Source of the DNA: Paractinoplanes durhamensis
GTDB lineage: Bacteria > Actinomycetota > Actinomycetes > Mycobacteriales > Micromonosporaceae
Direction of reading: 5' to 3'
Assembly: GCF_016862175.1 (NCBI RefSeq)
Contig: NZ_BOML01000030.1
Coordinates: 37,192-101,191, forward strand
DNA: 64,000 nt
Position 1 is the stretch's first letter, and each line of letters starts with the position of its first letter. The translations under genes and the position numbers were made by a program. This document shows positions 44,642-53,148 of this stretch, piece after piece. Under the pieces are notes generated by a model. It ran no database searches. It was not told the DNA's origin and saw only the letters and a list, made by a program, of their open reading frames with translations.

Positions 44642-46596
44642 CCGCGCCTACCAGGCCTGGGCCGCCCGTTGGCGGGCCGCCGGCCGCTCGGATGATGATG
44701 GCCGGTGGTAAGTCCACCGAAAAACTCGATGACTTCCGCGGCTCCACGCTGCGGCTGCTCGGGCTGCTCAAACCGCAACGCCTGCTGGTCGGCGCCGCGC
44801 TGGTCTTCGGCATCGCCAGCGTCGGGTTGACGGTGTGGGGGCCGAAACTGCTCGGCAAGGCCACCGACATCATCTTCTCCGGCGTGATCGGCAAGCTGTT
44901 CCAGCCCGGAACGACCAAGGCCGAGGCCATCGCCGCGATGCGCGCCGCCGGCAACGACACCCAGGCCGACCTGCTCTCCGCGGTCGACTTCACCCCCGGC
45001 CAGGGCATCGACTTCACCAAGCTCGCCCACCTGCTGGCCTGGGTCGTCGTGGTCTACGTCGTCGGGTGGATGCTCGGCGTGATGCAGGGCCGGCTGATCG
45101 CGACCGTCGTGCAGAACGGCGTCTCCCGGCTGCGGCGGGACGTCGAGGCCAAGCTGTCCCGGCTGCCACTGTCCTACTTCGACAAGCAGCCGCGCGGCGA
45201 GGTGCTCAGCCGGGCCACCAACGACACCGACAACATCGCGCAGACCCTGCAGCAGACCTTCGCCCAGCTGCTCAACTCGCTGCTGATGATCATCGGCGTA
45301 CTCGCCTTCATGTTCTGGATCTCCTGGCTCCTGGCCCTGATCGCGCTGATCACGGTGCCGCTGTCGTTGCTGGTGACCACCCAGATCGGCAAGCGGGCCC
45401 AGCCCAACTTCGTCGCCCAGTGGAAGACCACCGGCAAGCTCAACGGCCACATCGAGGAGATGTTCACCGGCCACTCGCTGGTCAAGGTGTTCGGGCGGCA
45501 GGACGAGGCGCAGCAGACCTTCGACGAGCACAACGACAAGCTGTTCGCGTCGAGCTTCCGGGCGCAGTTCATCTCGGGCATGATCCAGCCGGCCATGATG
45601 TTCCTGGGCAACCTGAACTACGTACTCGTCGCGGTCGTCGGTGGCCTGCGGGTGGCCAGCGGCGCGTTGTCGCTGGGTGACGTGCAGGCGTTCATCCAGT
45701 ACTCGCGCCAGTTCAGCCAGCCGCTCACCCAGGTCGCGAGCATGGCCAACATGGTGCAGTCCGGCGTGGCCTCGGCCGAGCGGGTGTTCCAGCTGCTCGA
45801 CGCGGACGAGCAGAGCCCGGAGCCGCCCGCGGTCGGCCTCGACCGGGTGCAGGGCCGGATCGCGTTCGAGGACGTGTCGTTCCGCTACCTGCCGGACAAG
45901 CCGCTCATCGACGACCTGTCGCTGGCCGTCGAGCCCGGCCATACCGTGGCCATCGTCGGACCCACCGGCGCCGGCAAGACCACGCTGGTCAACCTGCTGA
46001 TGCGGTTCTACGACGTGCAGTCGGGGCGGATCACCATGGACGGGGTGGACATCGCCGCGATGCCGCGCGAGGAGCTGCGCGAGCACATGGGCATGGTGCT
46101 GCAGGACACCTGGCTGTTCGGCGGGACCATCGCGGAGAACATCGCGTACGGGGCGGACTCGTTCGACATGGAGTCGGTGAAGGCCGCGGCCGAGGCGGCA
46201 CACGTCGACGCGTTCGTCCGGATGCTGCCGGACGGCTACGAGACGGTGATCGACGAGGAGGGCTCGAACGTCAGCGCCGGGCAGAAGCAGCTGATCACCA
46301 TCGCCCGCGCGTTCCTGGCCGAGCCGAGCATCCTGATCCTCGACGAGGCCACCAGCTCGGTCGACACCCGCACCGAGGTGCTGATCCAGCGGGCCATGAA
46401 CAGCCTGCGCACCGGCCGCACCAGCTTCGTCATCGCGCACCGGCTCTCCACCATCCGCGACGCCGACGTGATCCTGGTGATGGAGAACGGCAGCATCGTC
46501 GAGCAGGGCACGCACGACGCGCTGATCGAGGCGAACGGGGCGTACGCCCGGCTCTACTCGGCGCAGTTCGCCCAGGCCGTGGCCGAGGTCGACTGA
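44638..46596 (+). CDS. Heterodimeric ABC exporter subunit with canonical ATPase site
   Basis: A 652-residue half-transporter. A Pro-rich cytosolic N-terminus (about 1-45) precedes six TM helices, with a long loop between TM1 and TM2 (about 90-135). ATPase motifs: Walker A GPTGAGKTT, signature NVSAGQKQL, Walker B ILILDEATSSVD with the catalytic Glu, switch IAHRLST. Paired with the upstream degenerate subunit it should form an asymmetric multidrug or lipid exporter. ATG 44638 has GGAGG 6 bases upstream. A strong terminator follows. Confidence 0.93.
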   Translation: MTAPTRPGPPVGGPPAARMMMAGGKSTEKLDDFRGSTLRLLGLLKPQRLLVGAALVFGIASVGLTVWGPKLLGKATDIIFSGVIGKLFQPGTTKAEAIAAMRAAGNDTQADLLSAVDFTPGQGIDFTKLAHLLAWVVVVYVVGWMLGVMQGRLIATVVQNGVSRLRRDVEAKLSRLPLSYFDKQPRGEVLSRATNDTDNIAQTLQQTFAQLLNSLLMIIGVLAFMFWISWLLALIALITVPLSLLVTTQIGKRAQPNFVAQWKTTGKLNGHIEEMFTGHSLVKVFGRQDEAQQTFDEHNDKLFASSFRAQFISGMIQPAMMFLGNLNYVLVAVVGGLRVASGALSLGDVQAFIQYSRQFSQPLTQVASMANMVQSGVASAERVFQLLDADEQSPEPPAVGLDRVQGRIAFEDVSFRYLPDKPLIDDLSLAVEPGHTVAIVGPTGAGKTTLVNLLMRFYDVQSGRITMDGVDIAAMPREELREHMGMVLQDTWLFGGTIAENIAYGADSFDMESVKAAAEAAHVDAFVRMLPDGYETVIDEEGSNVSAGQKQLITIARAFLAEPSILILDEATSSVDTRTEVLIQRAMNSLRTGRTSFVIAHRLSTIRDADVILVMENGSIVEQGTHDALIEANGAYARLYSAQFAQAVAEVD

Positions 46597-46616
46597 TCGC
46601 TCGCAGGACAAAAGGC

Positions 46617-46646
46617 GACGGGGGCGGCCGATTGGCCGCCCCCGTC
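46617..46646. terminator. Strong bidirectional terminator
   Basis: GACGGGGGCGGCC (46617-46629) pairs perfectly with GGCCGCCCCCGTC (46634-46646) around the loop GATT, a 13-bp GC stem. It lies between the convergent ABC exporter operon and the Calx-beta gene and can end both. Confidence 0.88.
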
Positions 46647-46678
46647 TTCGTCGGGTCAGAGGTGCTGGTTACCGCAGG

Positions 46679-49591
46679 TCACTTGATGGTGATCCGCTTG
46701 GTGGCGCTGTAGCCACCCATGATGCCGTTCGGCGTGAAGCCCTGGACGAACGCGCGGACCGAGATGGCCGAGCCGGACGCCACCTTGGCGGTCGCCTTCC
46801 AGACGTTGTCGCTGCCCGTGGTGCCCTTCCAGGCATTGACCCACTTGCCGCCGACCCAGTTCTGGACGATGACGGTCTGGCCGACACCGCGCGGGGTGCC
46901 CTGAACCGCGAAGCTCACCATGCCCTTGGCGGAGGAGCTGGCCACGAAGACCGGGTCCTGGGTGACGGTGACCCACTTCTCCTCGGACATCTCACCGGCC
47001 GAGGCGACCTTGAAGCGGTAGCCCTGGCCCAGCGTCCGGGTGAACTTGTACCACCCGGACTTGTCGGCCATGGTCCAGGCCAGCTTGGTCAGCGGGCCCT
47101 CCTTCGCGGAGATCGGACCGCCCCACAGCTCGACCGTGGCACCCGGGCCGGCCTTACCGGTGATCGGCGTGTTGATGCCGCCGGTCACGTTGGCCGCCAG
47201 CGTCAGGGTCGGCTTGACGTTCTGGCCACCGTCGCTGGGCGCGATGGTGATCCAGCCGGTCTCGACCTTGCCCCAGCTGCCCTGCTGCGGCATGCCGGAG
47301 ACCCCGATCGTCTCGGCACCCTCGGGCTCGGGGTCGTCGATGATGTTGACGCTGCCGATGCTGACCGAGTCGCCCGGCTCGGTGCCGGCCGGGATGGTCG
47401 CGGTCAGGACGCCCGGGTTGGTGAAGTCCTTGGTGTCCGCGGCCTTGCTGCCCTTGTACGAGGCACCGGCGAACGAGATGTTGAAGTTCATGTCCGAGTC
47501 GGCGGTGCCGTCGACCGTGCCGGTGACGTCGACCGAGTCACCCTCCATGGCGTCAACGTCGTTGATCCACAGGGTGGGCGCCTTGTCGTCGTTCAGCAGC
47601 TTGATCGTCGCCGTCTTCGACTGGGTGGCCGGCGAGACGAAGTCGGCATCGTCGGCGTCGATCGTGGCGGTGATGTCCGCGGTCTCGTCCGGCTCGAACA
47701 TGGTGTCGCCGTTGACCAGCAGCGGGACGTAACCCACGGTCTGGCCGGCCCGGATCGTCACGGCCTTGTCGCCGCTGGCGAGCAGCGTGTAGTCGCCGCT
47801 GCCCGGGATGTCCGGGTCGAACATGCCGCTGGCGAAGCCGGGACCGCTCGCCGAGTCGCCGGCGACATCGAAGTGGATGTCGTGCGTGCTCGGGTTGCTG
47901 AGCTTGACCTGCAGCATGACCGGGACGGTGGCTTCACCCTCCTTCATGGTGACGCCGTCGAACATGACCATCGGCGGCAGGTCGTCGTCGTCGATCGTGA
48001 TCGGGACCATCGCGTCGTCCGTGTCGGTGGTGAAGTCGGCGGACTTGTCGTCGCTGGCGAGCGCCAGCCAGAAGACCTCGGGGCCCTCGTTCGTGGTGTC
48101 GCCGACGATCTCGACGGTGAACGTCTGGGTGAGGGTGCCCGCCGGGAAGACCAGCGTGCCCTTCTTGGTGATGTAGTCCTTGCCCGGCGTCGCCGGCGGG
48201 TCCATCGTGCCCATCTCCTGGATGATGGTCTTCCAGTCGACGGTGACCTTGCGGCCCGACTTCTGGGAGAGCGTCGCGGTGAAGGTCTTCGCGGACTTGC
48301 CGGTGTTGCCCTCCGGCACCGACGCCGGCGAGATCTTGACTCGCGGCGTGTCCTCCAGGTTGATGTCCTTGATGGTCGAGGTCACCCACGAGTTCTTCTC
48401 GTCGAGGATGGCGCCGACCGGCGCGACCAGTTGCACCCCGAAGTCCTCGGAGTTCTCGTTCAGACCGTCGTCGCTGAGCGAGATGGTGAACGTCGCGGAG
48501 TCCTCACCGGCCGGGATGGTGACGGTCCGGGACGACGGGTAGACGAAGTCCTGGCCCGGCATGGCCGGGTCGTCGCCCTCGGCCGGCTTGACCGGCACGA
48601 CGTCCCAGCGGGCGGTGATCGGCGACTCGGACATGCTCGACGCGTGGACCGTGTAGGTGATGTCCTTGGCCTCGTCCTGCGTGCCGCCGGACGGGGCCTG
48701 GGTCAGGGTGAGGGTCGGCGCCGACTGCGCGTCGACGATGCTCACGACCGCCGCCTGGTCGGACGGGGACGCGTTGTCGGCCGAGGCGGTGACCTTGAAC
48801 ATCTCGGTCGGCATCGTGTCCTGCACACCGTCGCTGATGACGGTGACGCTCGTTGAGGCGCTGAGCTGCCCGGCCATGATGGTGAGGGTGTTGTCGGGAT
48901 CGGTCGGGTCGATGGCGGTGTAGTCGCCCGGCGCCTTCGCGGTGCCGTCCTGGGTGCCGATCTTGACCTTCGTGTCCACGCCCGACTTGGCGCTCAGGGT
49001 CACGGTGACCTTCGCGGTGACGTCCGCGCCCATGGTGCTCTTCTCGCTCACCGTCGACGGTGCGACGGTCAGCGTGTACGACGGCTTGTTGTCGTTGTCG
49101 TAGATCTTCCCCTTCGCCGTCGTGTACGAGTCGGGGTCGGTGGGGTCCATCGCCGCCGTGTCCGTCACCTTCAGCAGGAAGGTCTCGGTCGGCTCGTACC
49201 ACGCGTCGTCGACCGCTCGCAGCGTGACCTGCTTGGTGCTGTTCTTCGGGACGGACAGCGTCGTCGCCGACAGCGTGTAGTCGTTCTTGTCCACCGCGGT
49301 CGACATGGAGTCCGGGTCGGGGACGACCTCGACCTTGAGGTTCACCGCGTCCGACATGTTCGCGTTCTTGACGTTGTAGACCAGCTCGCCGCCCTCGGTG
49401 ACAGACCCGGTGGCCGGCGTGATGGTCACGTCGGTGAGAGCCGCGTAGGCGGGCGTGGTGACTGCTACGGCGGGGACTAGGCCCACCGCGCCGGCAACCG
49501 CGGCGGCCAGGGCCATGCGGACCGACTTGGGTCCACGCAGCGCGAACGGAACCGAGCCGCTCTTGGCCGCATGGGCTTCTGAATAGCGCAT
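46679..49591 (-). CDS. Secreted multi-Calx-beta-domain surface protein under riboswitch control
   Basis: A 970-residue exported protein. A long signal peptide (1-50; MALAAAVAGAVGLVPAVAVTTPAYA) precedes about six Calx-beta repeats of 100-130 residues (about 52-760), each with an SVTEG/VSEKS-like start and a W/YEPTETF or NEGPEVFWLAL-like acidic calcium-binding hairpin. The C-terminal 200 residues are Ig-like (AGPGATVELWGG; VIVQNWVGGKWVNAWKGT). No LPXTG or TM anchor is seen, so it is released or held by the wall non-covalently. Calx-beta proteins act in calcium-dependent adhesion. AAGGAG at 49602-49607 is the ribosome-binding site, touching the riboswitch. Asp-rich, lower pI than neighbours. Confidence 0.92.
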   Translation of the reverse strand: MRYSEAHAAKSGSVPFALRGPKSVRMALAAAVAGAVGLVPAVAVTTPAYAALTDVTITPATGSVTEGGELVYNVKNANMSDAVNLKVEVVPDPDSMSTAVDKNDYTLSATTLSVPKNSTKQVTLRAVDDAWYEPTETFLLKVTDTAAMDPTDPDSYTTAKGKIYDNDNKPSYTLTVAPSTVSEKSTMGADVTAKVTVTLSAKSGVDTKVKIGTQDGTAKAPGDYTAIDPTDPDNTLTIMAGQLSASTSVTVISDGVQDTMPTEMFKVTASADNASPSDQAAVVSIVDAQSAPTLTLTQAPSGGTQDEAKDITYTVHASSMSESPITARWDVVPVKPAEGDDPAMPGQDFVYPSSRTVTIPAGEDSATFTISLSDDGLNENSEDFGVQLVAPVGAILDEKNSWVTSTIKDINLEDTPRVKISPASVPEGNTGKSAKTFTATLSQKSGRKVTVDWKTIIQEMGTMDPPATPGKDYITKKGTLVFPAGTLTQTFTVEIVGDTTNEGPEVFWLALASDDKSADFTTDTDDAMVPITIDDDDLPPMVMFDGVTMKEGEATVPVMLQVKLSNPSTHDIHFDVAGDSASGPGFASGMFDPDIPGSGDYTLLASGDKAVTIRAGQTVGYVPLLVNGDTMFEPDETADITATIDADDADFVSPATQSKTATIKLLNDDKAPTLWINDVDAMEGDSVDVTGTVDGTADSDMNFNISFAGASYKGSKAADTKDFTNPGVLTATIPAGTEPGDSVSIGSVNIIDDPEPEGAETIGVSGMPQQGSWGKVETGWITIAPSDGGQNVKPTLTLAANVTGGINTPITGKAGPGATVELWGGPISAKEGPLTKLAWTMADKSGWYKFTRTLGQGYRFKVASAGEMSEEKWVTVTQDPVFVASSSAKGMVSFAVQGTPRGVGQTVIVQNWVGGKWVNAWKGTTGSDNVWKATAKVASGSAISVRAFVQGFTPNGIMGGYSATKRITIK

Positions 49592-49609
49592 GTCTTTCTT
49601 TCTCCTTCG

Positions 49610-49688
49610 GCGGCTGGGCTGCCTCCGGCGGGGAGGCCCCTAGCTTTGCGTCCCCGCCTTGCGGCGGGTTTGCCTGTTCGGGTACCGC
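49610..49688 (-). ncRNA. c-di-GMP-I (GEMM) riboswitch
   Basis: Read on the minus strand, the leader contains AACAGGCAAACC, then a hairpin CCCGCC-GCAA-GGCGGG with a GNRA tetraloop (49653-49668), the GEMM hallmark GGACGCAAAGCTA (49641-49653), and a second stem GCCTCC-CCGCC-GGAGGC followed by CAGCC. GCGGT (49684-49688) can pair with GCCGC (49610-49614) as the closing stem P1. Order, loop and GGGACGCAAAGC agree with the Vibrio Vc2 c-di-GMP-I aptamer. P1 ends 2 bases before the Shine-Dalgarno AAGGAG of the Calx-beta gene, so ligand binding could control translation. The rest of 49592-49906 shows no gene. Confidence 0.88.
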
Positions 49689-49906
49689 ACTCGAGGGCGG
49701 AAGGGGCTGAGCAGCGTGGGCCAGATGTGAAAGTCCGGCCGGATGCTGCGCCATCCGTAATCTAACCGGGCTATTGCCCCGTTACCGGCCGAATGCGTTT
49801 TTCCGTGCGAATCGGGCCAAGGCCATCAAGTTCGTCACTTGATCGGCCATCTCGGAGCGCGGAGAGCCGCGCGCGCCGGTCCGTAATCTAGTCGCCAGAT
49901 ATCGGA

Positions 49907-51118
49907 TTAAATCCGGAACGCGATTTTCGATCGTCGGGATCTGTTTCGACGCCATCCGGCGCGAACCAGCCAGGGTCCCGTACCCATCAGCAAGAAGAAG
50001 GTGAGCAACGGCAGCCGCCACCACCCGGAGATCGTGGCCGGCGGCGCCGCCGGCGCCGTGGCCACCCACGGCCGCGCGCTCTTCGACCAGGCCAGGAACG
50101 CGTCCCCGATCGGCACCAGGCCGAACGCGTAGCGCCGGGTGTGCCAGGTGTCGATCGGCACGCCCAGCACCTCGCCGAAGTTGGCCAGCGCGTCGGCGAG
50201 CGGCTCGTCGCCCTGCACCTTGGCCGCGCCGACCGTCACCACCGTCGCCGACAGGCTGATCCCGAGCGGCAGCGGCCCGGAGTCGACGTCGGCCGGCCCG
50301 TCGGTCCCGCGCGGGTACTCCCGCACCGCCGGCCCCAGCCCGAGCGGCCTGGCCAGGAAGGTGTCCCGGAAGCGGAGGTACTGCGCGCGGCCGAACTCCG
50401 GATCGATCTCGGGCAGGAAGCGCTGGATGATGCTCTGCGAGGTGCCCCGCGCCCCGGCGGTGGGCAGGCCCGTGTCGACGTCGGCGGTGTGCGGCATGAG
50501 ACCGGTGGCCGGGTCGAGGTTGACCCGCACCCCGGACAGCCAGCGCTCGATCGTCGGGCCGTAGGCGGGCGTCACCAGTTTGTCGTGCAGCGCGAGCGAC
50601 GCCACCGCGACGGTGGAGTCGACCGGCCACGCCTGCCCGGGATAGGCGGCCAGGAACGGGGTGGGTGACGCGTCGAAGGCCGCGGCCAGGTCGGCGGAGT
50701 CACGCTCGAAGGCGGCGGTCTCGGCCGGGTCCCGGGTGGCGGCCGGTTCGTGCAGCAGAATGCCGCCGCGCAGCCAGTTGAGCCAGCCGCGATAGAAGAC
50801 GCCATAGGCCGGGGTGAGGCCGGCGTCGAACGGTTCGCGACCCTCGGCCGAGTCGATTCGGCTCAGTGCCCAGCGGGCCGCGTCCAGGTCACCGATATCC
50901 ACATGGGAAAGGCCGTAAAGGGCGTACAGAAAGAAATAGCCTTCGGGGAATTGGGCCTGCGCTTGGGAAGCGGCGCCATCCTCCAATGCGGAACGCAGGA
51001 ACGTCAGCTGACGGCGTACCGAAGAAGTGTGGTCCGGCGGCGCGATCAGCCGGACCGCGCCGACCAGCGCAACCACGCTGATCGCCGCCGCCAGCAGAAG
51101 TCGCAGTACTCGGGCCAT
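49907..51118 (-). CDS. Membrane-anchored alpha-helical protein of unknown function
   Basis: A 403-residue protein. An N-terminal TM helix or uncleaved signal (about 5-27; LLLAAAISVVALVGAVRLI) and a C-terminal TM helix (about 366-386; WWRLPLLTFFLLMGTGPWLV) with a basic cytosolic end flank a large outer domain. That domain has helical repeats with aromatic pairs (FFLYALYGLSH, VFYRGWLNWLRGG, PYGPTIERWLSG-like), reminiscent of an alpha/alpha-toroid fold as in glycan-active enzymes, but without recognised catalytic residues. It stands 13 bp downstream of the electron-transfer operon and could be its last gene. Confidence 0.72.
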   Translation of the reverse strand: MARVLRLLLAAAISVVALVGAVRLIAPPDHTSSVRRQLTFLRSALEDGAASQAQAQFPEGYFFLYALYGLSHVDIGDLDAARWALSRIDSAEGREPFDAGLTPAYGVFYRGWLNWLRGGILLHEPAATRDPAETAAFERDSADLAAAFDASPTPFLAAYPGQAWPVDSTVAVASLALHDKLVTPAYGPTIERWLSGVRVNLDPATGLMPHTADVDTGLPTAGARGTSQSIIQRFLPEIDPEFGRAQYLRFRDTFLARPLGLGPAVREYPRGTDGPADVDSGPLPLGISLSATVVTVGAAKVQGDEPLADALANFGEVLGVPIDTWHTRRYAFGLVPIGDAFLAWSKSARPWVATAPAAPPATISGWWRLPLLTFFLLMGTGPWLVRAGWRRNRSRRSKIAFRI

Positions 51119-51131
51119 CCGCCCGATCTTC

Positions 51132-51332
51132 TCATTGTTGGGTCAGCTTCAAGGCGAGCCGGGGGCAGCGATCCACCGCCCGCCGCGCCGCACCGTCCAG
51201 GGCCCGCGGAATTTCGCCCTTCCCGTCGCGGAGAACCGGGTAACCCCAGTCGTCCTCGGTGAGCATCTCCTCCAGGAGCTCGGTGCAGACTCCGCGGCCG
51301 TCGCAGGCCGTCCAGTCGATGTGCAGTCTCAT
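51132..51332 (-). CDS. [3Fe-4S]-type ferredoxin
   Basis: A 66-residue ferredoxin. Three cysteines are spaced C10-x5-C16 and C56-Pro (TACDGRGVC; DRCPRLAL), the pattern of single-cluster 3Fe-4S ferredoxins of actinomycetes, where the second of the four cluster cysteines is missing. The ATG overlaps the NuoF-like stop (ATGA). It is the soluble electron carrier of the operon, probably passing electrons between the NuoF-like protein and the membrane cytochrome or an outside partner. Confidence 0.88.
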   Translation of the reverse strand: MRLHIDWTACDGRGVCTELLEEMLTEDDWGYPVLRDGKGEIPRALDGAARRAVDRCPRLALKLTQQ

Positions 51333-52549
51333 CGGTGTCCCTCCGTCGCCAGGCAGCGCCCGTGCAGGTGCGCCACGACGTCCGCCTCGAAAGCCCGCAT
51401 CGCGCTGAGCACCAGCCGGGCCGTGCCGTCCGGATGCCGGCAGGCACCCCGCCCGGACACCAGCCGGGCCAGTCGTTCCACCTCGGCCGGCAGTCCCGGC
51501 CGGGGCCGCCGCGCGGCCAGATCGGCGAGGGTGGCGGCCATCCGCGGCAGGCCGTTGATGCACGGCCCGCACTGCCCGGCCACCTGGTCGGCGAGATACC
51601 CGGCGATCCGGGCGGTCTCCCCCAGCCCGCAGGCATTGGCCGGCAACGCGACCACCACACCGGCCCCGGGCGAGGCGCCGAAGGGTTCGAGCGCCCGCCG
51701 GCTCACCGGCAGCGCCGGATCGGCCGGCACCCAGCCGCCGTGGTAGCCGCCGATCAGCACCGCCTGCAACGGCATGGTGGCGCCGCCGGCCGCCGCGATC
51801 AGGTCGCCGAGCGGCACGCCGTAGCCGGCCTCGATCACCCCCGGCCGCCGGACCGCGCCGCTCACCGTGGCCAGGAAGGTGCCCGGCTCGTCGGCGGTGC
51901 CGGCGGTCAGGAACCAGCCCGCGCCGTAGCGGGCGATCAGCGCCAGGTGGGCGAGGGTCTCCACGTTCTGCACCAGGGTCGGTGCGCCGCCGACGCCGGC
52001 CTGGATGATCCGGATCCGCTTGTCCGCGGGCACCGCGCCGGTCCCGTTGATCGCCGACACCACGGCCGACTCCTCGCCGGAGACGAACGCGTCCGGCGCG
52101 GCGTGCAGGGTGACTTCCAGGCGGTCGAGCCCGGCGGTGCGGCGCGCCACCAGCAGTCGGCGCAGCGCCGGCAACGCCGCCTTCGGCGCGTAGAGATGGG
52201 CGGCCTTGGCCCTGGTCGCGGCGGCGGCCAGCTGCAGGCCGTCGAGGACCAGGTTCGGCTGGTACGCCAGGAGAGCACGGTCCTTCCGGCTGGCCGGCTC
52301 GCCCTCGGCCGCGTTGGCCACCACCACCGCGGCCCCGCCGGCCTGGGCGACCGCGCTGAGCTTGCGCCACACCGGGAAACCCGCCCCGCCGCGGCCGGTC
52401 AGCCCGGCGTCGCGGGCCATCCCGATGATCTGGCTGCTGTCCAGGATCGGCAGCCGCCCGTGCCGGGCCAGGTGGGCGTCGAGCCCGACCTCCCCGTCGA
52501 GCAGCCGCTGTTCCACCCGGCCGGTGGGTGCTTCGGCGACGCTGGTCAT
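51329..52549 (-). CDS. NuoF-like NADH dehydrogenase flavoprotein
   Basis: A 406-residue homologue of the 51-kDa NADH-binding subunit of complex I. Landmarks: GLTGRGGAGFPVWRKL (FMN/NADH site), VANAAEGEPASRKDR, FVSGEESAVVSAINGTG, VQNVETLAHLALI, an SLBB domain (about 235-300) and the cluster region QCGPCINGLP with GACRHPDG. Only three of the four N3 cluster cysteines are present (CxxC plus one about 50 residues later). It should oxidise NADH and reduce the adjacent ferredoxin. ATG overlaps the cytochrome gene stop (ATGA); AGGAGG precedes it. Confidence 0.9.
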   Translation of the reverse strand: MTSVAEAPTGRVEQRLLDGEVGLDAHLARHGRLPILDSSQIIGMARDAGLTGRGGAGFPVWRKLSAVAQAGGAAVVVANAAEGEPASRKDRALLAYQPNLVLDGLQLAAAATRAKAAHLYAPKAALPALRRLLVARRTAGLDRLEVTLHAAPDAFVSGEESAVVSAINGTGAVPADKRIRIIQAGVGGAPTLVQNVETLAHLALIARYGAGWFLTAGTADEPGTFLATVSGAVRRPGVIEAGYGVPLGDLIAAAGGATMPLQAVLIGGYHGGWVPADPALPVSRRALEPFGASPGAGVVVALPANACGLGETARIAGYLADQVAGQCGPCINGLPRMAATLADLAARRPRPGLPAEVERLARLVSGRGACRHPDGTARLVLSAMRAFEADVVAHLHGRCLATEGHR

Positions 52550-53148
52550 CGGACCTCCTCCAACTGCTTGGCTTCGGGCTGCCTCAGACGCGCGGCGACC
52601 TCGCGGTCGGCGCGGGCCGGGAATCGGCTGAAGCCGGTGGACAGCCGCCATCCGACGGCCACCACCACGACGGCGGTGCAGGCGATCGAGATGGCCCACA
52701 GCCACCACGTGCCGTTGTCGGAGCCGGTGCCGAGGCCGTGTGCGAGCGCGATCGGCCAGCTCAGGTAGGCGAGCCAGTGCACGGCCCGCCAGGCGCGGGC
52801 GCCGATCCGGTTCCGCAGCAGGCTGGTGACGACGATCGCGATCATCAGGTCGAAGCCGAGCGTGCCGAGCCCCTGCCAGAACGGCCGGTAGTTGCCCACG
52901 AACGGCAGCACGAAGTCGACGAGCCGCAGCTGGGCGTACGGGTCGAAGAGCAGGCTGACGATGTGGCCGGCCAGGAAGACGACCGCCAGCAGGGCCGCGT
53001 TGCGGTGCAGCATGCTGACCGCGAACCGGGGCAGCCCGAACGCCGGTTTGCCGGAGCGGGAGCCGATGCCGAGCGCCACCACGACGGTGAGCAGCACCAG
53101 CGAGATGACCCCGCTGCCGCGCGCGAAATACCAGAGCGCCTCGGTCAT
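52546..53148 (-). CDS. Ferric-reductase-like transmembrane cytochrome
   Basis: A 200-residue membrane protein with six TM helices. Two pairs of histidines in helices are placed to hold two b-type haems: MLHRNAALLAVVFLAGHIVSLLF and VHWLAYLSWPIALAHGLG. This is the ferric reductase-like domain, here without the FAD/NAD-binding C-terminal half, which the NuoF-like protein may replace. Start ATG 53148 overlaps the ApbE stop (ATGA). It would carry electrons across the membrane toward a flavinylated acceptor. Confidence 0.9.
   Translation of the reverse strand: MTEALWYFARGSGVISLVLLTVVVALGIGSRSGKPAFGLPRFAVSMLHRNAALLAVVFLAGHIVSLLFDPYAQLRLVDFVLPFVGNYRPFWQGLGTLGFDLMIAIVVTSLLRNRIGARAWRAVHWLAYLSWPIALAHGLGTGSDNGTWWLWAISIACTAVVVVAVGWRLSTGFSRFPARADREVAARLRQPEAKQLEEVR

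Noticed and set aside
49782..50630. A minus-strand frame of 282 codons overlapping the helical membrane protein
   Set aside because: Arg/Gly/Ala-rich shadow; the frame 49907-51118 has two TM helices and natural composition.
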